Assembly: GCA_017476305.1 (NCBI GenBank)
Contig: JAFVAA010000489.1
Span: forward strand, 1 to 7,022
Direction: 5' to 3'
DNA from: Lachnospiraceae bacterium
GTDB taxonomy: Bacteria > Bacillota > Clostridia > Lachnospirales > Lachnospiraceae
Length of the DNA: 7,022 nucleotides
Position numbers and translations under genes: made by a program. Below, one piece after another: positions 6,125 through 7,022 of this stretch (positions are counted from its first letter, which is position 1; every line of letters starts with the position of its first letter). The notes under the pieces were generated by a model. The model did not search any database. It saw only the letters and a list, made by a program, of their open reading frames with translations, and was not told the DNA's origin.

Positions 6125-6937
6125 CTATTTATTCTCCTTCTCCATTTTTTGATACGCTTTTTTCACCGTCCTCCAGCTTTCCTTTAGTCCCTTTTTTTTC
6201 AAAAGCTTTTCCATGCCTTCTGCTTTTCCTACGTCATCGAACTGCCCCCGGATGCTGCTAAAATCTCCTTTTAAAATTGCCTGATCTAAAAGGCTTATGA
6301 TTCCTCCGTCGAAAGCCTCTGTAAAGCTTTCCTTTTCCTCTGGATCAAGTGCCTGATAGCGTTTGGAAAATGCACTTTTTAGTGCTTCCAGGGAATCCTC
6401 TGTAAAAGCATTCTTCGCTGCATAGCTTGCTACCTCATATGCCTGCTCCGTCCGTTTCAGGCTGACTCCGGCGACTCCCTCTCCAATCGCAGCACAGTTT
6501 TCAAAAATTTTATCCAATGTTTTTCCATTATCTAAGTCAAGACCATCCCCCGAAGCTGCATCCTCATTTTTTTCTTTTTTCGTATTTTCATTCGATGCTT
6601 TTTCATTCTCTTTCTTTTCACTCGCTGCCGTTTCACTTTCTGCTTTTTCATCCTCTGTATTTTCACTCGTCCCTTTTTCACCCTCTGCTGCTTCATTCAT
6701 CAGGCTGCTATCATTGCTTTCTTCACTGCTTTCACCGGCATTTTCATCTTTTTCTCCGCTCGTCTCATAAACCTCTCCATCACTGGTTTCACTACTACCA
6801 ACCTCCTGACTGCTTTCATATCTGCTCCCTGCCTCCTCCGGAGTCTTCTCTTCTGTTTTTCCACAGCCTAATACCAGCGCACCTGCTAAAGCTCCTGTCA
6901 TTAGTGTACAAATGGCCTGCCTCATCATTCTTCTCAT
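6125..6937 (-). CDS. Predicted lipoprotein with acidic pentapeptide-repeat linker and helical C-terminal domain, function unknown
   Basis: I do not recognise the family. From the ATG at 6937 the product has 270 residues. The start is chosen because GAGG lies nine bases upstream and because a classic lipoprotein signal follows at once: Arg-rich start M-R-R-M-M-R, a hydrophobic stretch, then V-L-G-C with the lipidated Cys at 25. The in-frame ATG at 7021 would bury this signal behind 28 charged residues. Residues 26-130 are a low-complexity linker rich in Glu, Ser, Asn and Lys. Residues 81-125 of it are nine pentapeptides of the pattern x-E-x-x-x. Residues about 135-270 are predicted by eye to be mostly alpha-helical (for example A-L-K-S-A-F-S-K-R-Y-Q-A-L-D-P-E-E-K), with a Lys-rich end. 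The protein is probably anchored on the outer face of the membrane, with the linker reaching into the wall. It converges on the AraC-type gene with only 31 bp between, and no clear terminator is there. Confidence 0.8.
   Translation of the reverse strand: MRRMMRQAICTLMTGALAGALVLGCGKTEEKTPEEAGSRYESSQEVGSSETSDGEVYETSGEKDENAGESSEESNDSSLMNEAAEGEKGTSENTEDEKAESETAASEKKENEKASNENTKKEKNEDAASGDGLDLDNGKTLDKIFENCAAIGEGVAGVSLKRTEQAYEVASYAAKNAFTEDSLEALKSAFSKRYQALDPEEKESFTEAFDGGIISLLDQAILKGDFSSIRGQFDDVGKAEGMEKLLKKKGLKESWRTVKKAYQKMEKENK
6563..6697 (-). repeat. 15-bp periodic repeat encoding nine pentapeptides in the lipoprotein linker
   Basis: Nine consecutive five-residue units (NEAAE, GEKGT, SENTE, DEKAE, SETAA, SEKKE, NEKAS, NENTK, KEKNE) have Glu at position 2 throughout and often Ser, Asn or Asp first and Lys or Asn third. 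At DNA level the plus strand shows a recurring TTTTCA-like block about every 15 bases. The copies have diverged, so this is an older tandem expansion rather than a fresh one. Confidence 0.75.
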
Positions 6938-7022
6938 CTTAATTTTCCTCACTTCCAAAAAATAGTTTGGTTCCTGACCACGAAGCATTTTTTTATATAT
7001 TTGTCGAATCAAGTGTTCCATC

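Noticed and set aside
6517..6942. Plus-strand frame encoding a Phe/His/Ser-rich protein of 141 residues
   Set aside because: It is the antisense shadow of the Glu/Lys/Ser repeat region of the lipoprotein; its odd composition is explained by the GAA/AAA codons on the other strand.

Overview
The window looks like chromosomal DNA of a gut-type Firmicute, most likely a Lachnospiraceae/Clostridia member. It is moderately AT-rich, has strong GGAGG-type ribosome sites, carries the short (about 750-residue) clostridial form of glycogen phosphorylase, and has a BMP-family protein without signal peptide followed by a small calcineurin-like phosphoesterase. The family resemblances are from memory of sequence patterns, not from a search. 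The genus cannot be assigned.

Layout, left to right. Positions 1-500 (minus strand) hold most of a metallophosphoesterase gene that runs off the left edge and is interrupted by an in-frame TAG. Positions 533-2471 (minus) hold a BMP/PnrA-like gene split by a one-base frameshift in an A7 run, giving a 532-codon front part and a roughly 100-codon tail. The two genes lie 32 bp apart in one orientation and look like one operon, and both are damaged. The gap 2472-2779 contains no credible gene. It holds a plausible promoter for this operon and a 167-bp cluster of perfect inverted repeats (2484-2650) that ends one base from the ribosome site of the BMP gene. Positions 2780-5035 (minus) hold an intact glycogen phosphorylase. 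Positions 5036-5211 are a divergent promoter region, followed by an intact AraC-family regulator (5212-6093, plus). Convergent to it, with a 31-bp gap, is a predicted lipoprotein (6125-6937, minus) with a nine-unit pentapeptide-repeat linker.

How the genes may work together: glycogen phosphorylase mobilises stored alpha-glucan, and the divergent AraC regulator, which has a cupin-like sensor domain, is the obvious candidate to control it, though nothing proves this. The BMP-like protein appears cytoplasmic and carries a region resembling the ParB N-terminal fold, so it may sense a small ligand rather than serve a transporter.

No mobile-element genes, CRISPR array, tRNA or rRNA were seen. The most interesting parts are the structured leader at 2484-2650, the ParB-like/BMP architecture, and the paired lesions in one operon.
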